Below are positions 40,262 through 41,325 of a stretch of DNA of 41,325 bases, piece by piece. Position 1 is the stretch's first letter, and each line of letters begins with the position of its first letter. The translations under genes were made by a program, and so were the position numbers. Origin of the DNA: Novosphingobium subterraneum. GTDB taxonomy: Bacteria; Pseudomonadota; Alphaproteobacteria; Sphingomonadales; Sphingomonadaceae. Where the stretch lies: contig NZ_JRVC01000032.1 in the NCBI RefSeq assembly GCF_000807925.1, positions 1 through 41,325 of the forward strand, given 5' to 3'. The notes below the pieces were generated by a model that made no database searches, was not told the DNA's origin, and saw only the letters and a list, made by a program, of their open reading frames with translations.

Positions 40262-40630
40262 ATGCCCAAAACCCCCGGTAAAACTCCACCGTCTTTCTCG
40301 GCATTTACGTCTGCGGGTGACGAGGTTCGCGAGTGGCCCGTCACTTCCGATCAGCAGCAGGATAGAGCTTGGAAGAATGACAGGGTGGATGCCGATCACA
40401 CAAATGACCTTGCTTTGGTCAAGCGCAAAGTTGAGGCGCAGGAGCAGATTTTGCGGGCCTTGATCGGCTTTCTTGCTGATGCTGATCCTGAGGTAATCCT
40501 GCAGCTCAAGGCGAGGATCGTACAGAACCGCGCTGCGCGAGCGAACGAGGTTCCGCTAGACAGCGAAAGCCACGAAGATGAAGTCATAAGGCTGGTTGAG
40601 CGCGAGTTCAAACGGCGACATTCGCTGTGA
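40262..40630 (+). CDS. Hypothetical protein, 122 aa
   Basis: Unrecognised, hydrophilic. The first 45 residues are Ser/Thr/Asp-rich and likely disordered. A central helix (KRKVEAQEQILRALIGFLAD) and an acidic-then-basic tail follow. GGAGG lies 5 bases before the ATG at 40262. It follows the kinase by 139 bases and overlaps nothing; the next gene starts 31 bases after its stop, so the two may be co-transcribed. Shape suggests an adaptor or regulatory protein, but no function can be given. Confidence 0.6.
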   Translation: MPKTPGKTPPSFSAFTSAGDEVREWPVTSDQQQDRAWKNDRVDADHTNDLALVKRKVEAQEQILRALIGFLADADPEVILQLKARIVQNRAARANEVPLDSESHEDEVIRLVEREFKRRHSL

Positions 40631-40661
40631 CGCGATCGTTTTCGAACTCAAGAGGTGTGAC

Positions 40662-40988
40662 ATGACGCCGACCGAAGTCCAGGCCCGCGACCAACGCCGC
40701 GCCGACGCAACCGTTGAGGAACGGATGGTTCTCGCCCTTGAGGACATTGCCCACCAGCTTGCGCTGATCGGTGCGAGCCTTTGCAGCAAACCCGATGATC
40801 AGCGTGAAGCAGATTTTGCCAAGAGCGAAATTGGTGCGTGGGAGAACGAAGGCGGAGAGCTGCGCCCTGATTCCGATCCTAGCGAAGGTATCAAAAGAAC
40901 ATTCACCGAAACCTTCACGGTGGGTCCCTACAGATACACTGCTCTGGCCGATGCAATCGCGCAACGCAGAAGGGATGTTCTCGAATGA
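40662..40988 (+). CDS. Hypothetical protein, 108 aa
   Basis: Unrecognised. The N-terminal helix (MTPTEVQARDQRRADATVEE, then RMVLALEDIAHQLALIG) resembles the start of several short plasmid proteins. The C-terminus contains a beta-like FTETFTVGPYRYTALADAIA. GAGG lies about 6 bases before the ATG at 40662. It is probably in one operon with the preceding gene. Confidence 0.6.
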   Translation: MTPTEVQARDQRRADATVEERMVLALEDIAHQLALIGASLCSKPDDQREADFAKSEIGAWENEGGELRPDSDPSEGIKRTFTETFTVGPYRYTALADAIAQRRRDVLE

Positions 40989-41024
40989 TCGGAGGCCCTG
41001 TGGACGGGGATGGTTTGTCCGCCT

Positions 41025-41040
41025 GTTAGCTCGAGCTAAC
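41025..41040. repeat. 16-bp perfect palindrome
   Basis: GTTAGCTCGAGCTAAC is fully self-complementary with no spacer. It lies 36 bases after the stop of the last complete gene. It could be a regulator site or the core of a recombination site; nothing nearby settles this. Confidence 0.5.
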
Positions 41041-41071
41041 GTTCGGCGATTACTTCGACGACGGGGGTTTG

Positions 41072-41108
41072 GTTAAGGCCGAGTCTTTCGACACTGTGCG
41101 GCCTTAAC
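41072..41108. terminator. 10-bp inverted repeat, possible terminator
   Basis: GTTAAGGCCG (41072-41081) pairs with CGGCCTTAAC (41099-41108), perfect, with a 17-base loop. It separates the rightward genes at 40262-40988 from a possible leftward gene at the window edge, a position suited to a bidirectional terminator. No long T-run follows on either strand. Confidence 0.4.
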
Positions 41109-41242
41109 GAAGGACCGGTTTGATTGGGGCGACCGCCGGCGCTGAGTGACCGGCATTGCGGCGACAGCGATCAACGGATCGCGGCGCGCAGAATGGCCGG
41201 TTTTGGTGTTACCTGACGTTCCCCGTGCAACGTCGGAACGGC

Positions 41243-41325
41243 TTAAAGTGTGAAGGGTTTCGGGCGCTTGCGTACGAAAGCCTCCAGTGCAGGAACCCGC
41301 GGGCCCCACGCGCTGGTCTATGTGT
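41243..41325 (-). CDS. Possible C-terminal end of a leftward gene (partial)
   Basis: The minus strand reads TSAWGPRVPALEAFVRKRPK then PFTL and a TAA at 41243-41245. The composition looks coding, but a TAG occurs just before, at the window edge, so it may be a remnant or a chance frame. The family cannot be named. Confidence 0.25.

Noticed and set aside
1..41325. CRISPR arrays, tRNA or rRNA genes, insertion sequences
   Set aside because: No regularly spaced repeats, no tRNA-like cloverleaf and no transposase were seen when reading the window.

Overview
The window is high-GC DNA from an alphaproteobacterium, most likely order Sphingomonadales (Novosphingobium/Sphingobium type). It looks like the transfer region of a conjugative plasmid or integrative element plus accessory cargo. 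The taxonomic call is inference: it rests on the order of the F-type tra genes (a DsbC-like gene next to traV, an S26 peptidase next to traW) and on small proteins resembling families common on sphingomonad plasmids. No replication gene, tRNA, rRNA, CRISPR array or intact transposase was seen.

Left part (1-9650). A ribbon-helix-helix (RHH) protein, a TraD-type coupling protein and a MobF relaxase-helicase (TraI) form a tight rightward operon. The RHH, coupling protein, relaxase order is that of trwA-trwB-trwC in R388. The preceding non-coding stretch holds two palindromes of identical 8-3-8 geometry and a third inverted repeat, a good candidate oriT/operator. After traI come a strong hairpin, a small OB-like protein (DUF5818-like), a decayed PrlF-YhaV toxin-antitoxin pair, an apparently intact RelE/HigB-type toxin with its Xre antitoxin and a palindromic operator, and a 68-residue membrane protein.

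Middle (9660-28869). A leftward operon of about 19 kb encodes an F-type mating-pair-formation apparatus in the order traA, L, E, K, B, dsbC-like, V, C, a 120-residue unknown membrane protein, trbI, S26 peptidase, traW, U, trbC, traN, F, H, G. Most junctions overlap by 4 bases (ATGA) or a few more, so translation is probably coupled. The pilin and core proteins (TraA/L/E/K/B/V/C) come first; pilus assembly and mating stabilisation (TrbI, TraW/U, TrbC, TraN/F/H/G) follow. The C-terminus of TraG carries a complete M15-type zinc peptidase motif set. A divergent unrecognised, possibly DNA-binding protein sits upstream of traA, across a spacer with repeated TTCACGA elements.

Right part (29763-41325). 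Accessory genes: a Fic AMP-transferase; a LysR regulator divergent from a short-chain dehydrogenase, an aldo/keto reductase and a two-subunit molybdenum hydroxylase (2Fe-2S subunit plus Tat-exported large subunit); a LuxR-type HTH remnant; two overlapping small proteins; an HWE/HisKA_2 sensor kinase; and two small uncharacterised proteins. The window ends in palindromes and a possible fragment of a leftward gene. Gene remnants in the gaps suggest repeated insertion and loss in this cargo zone.
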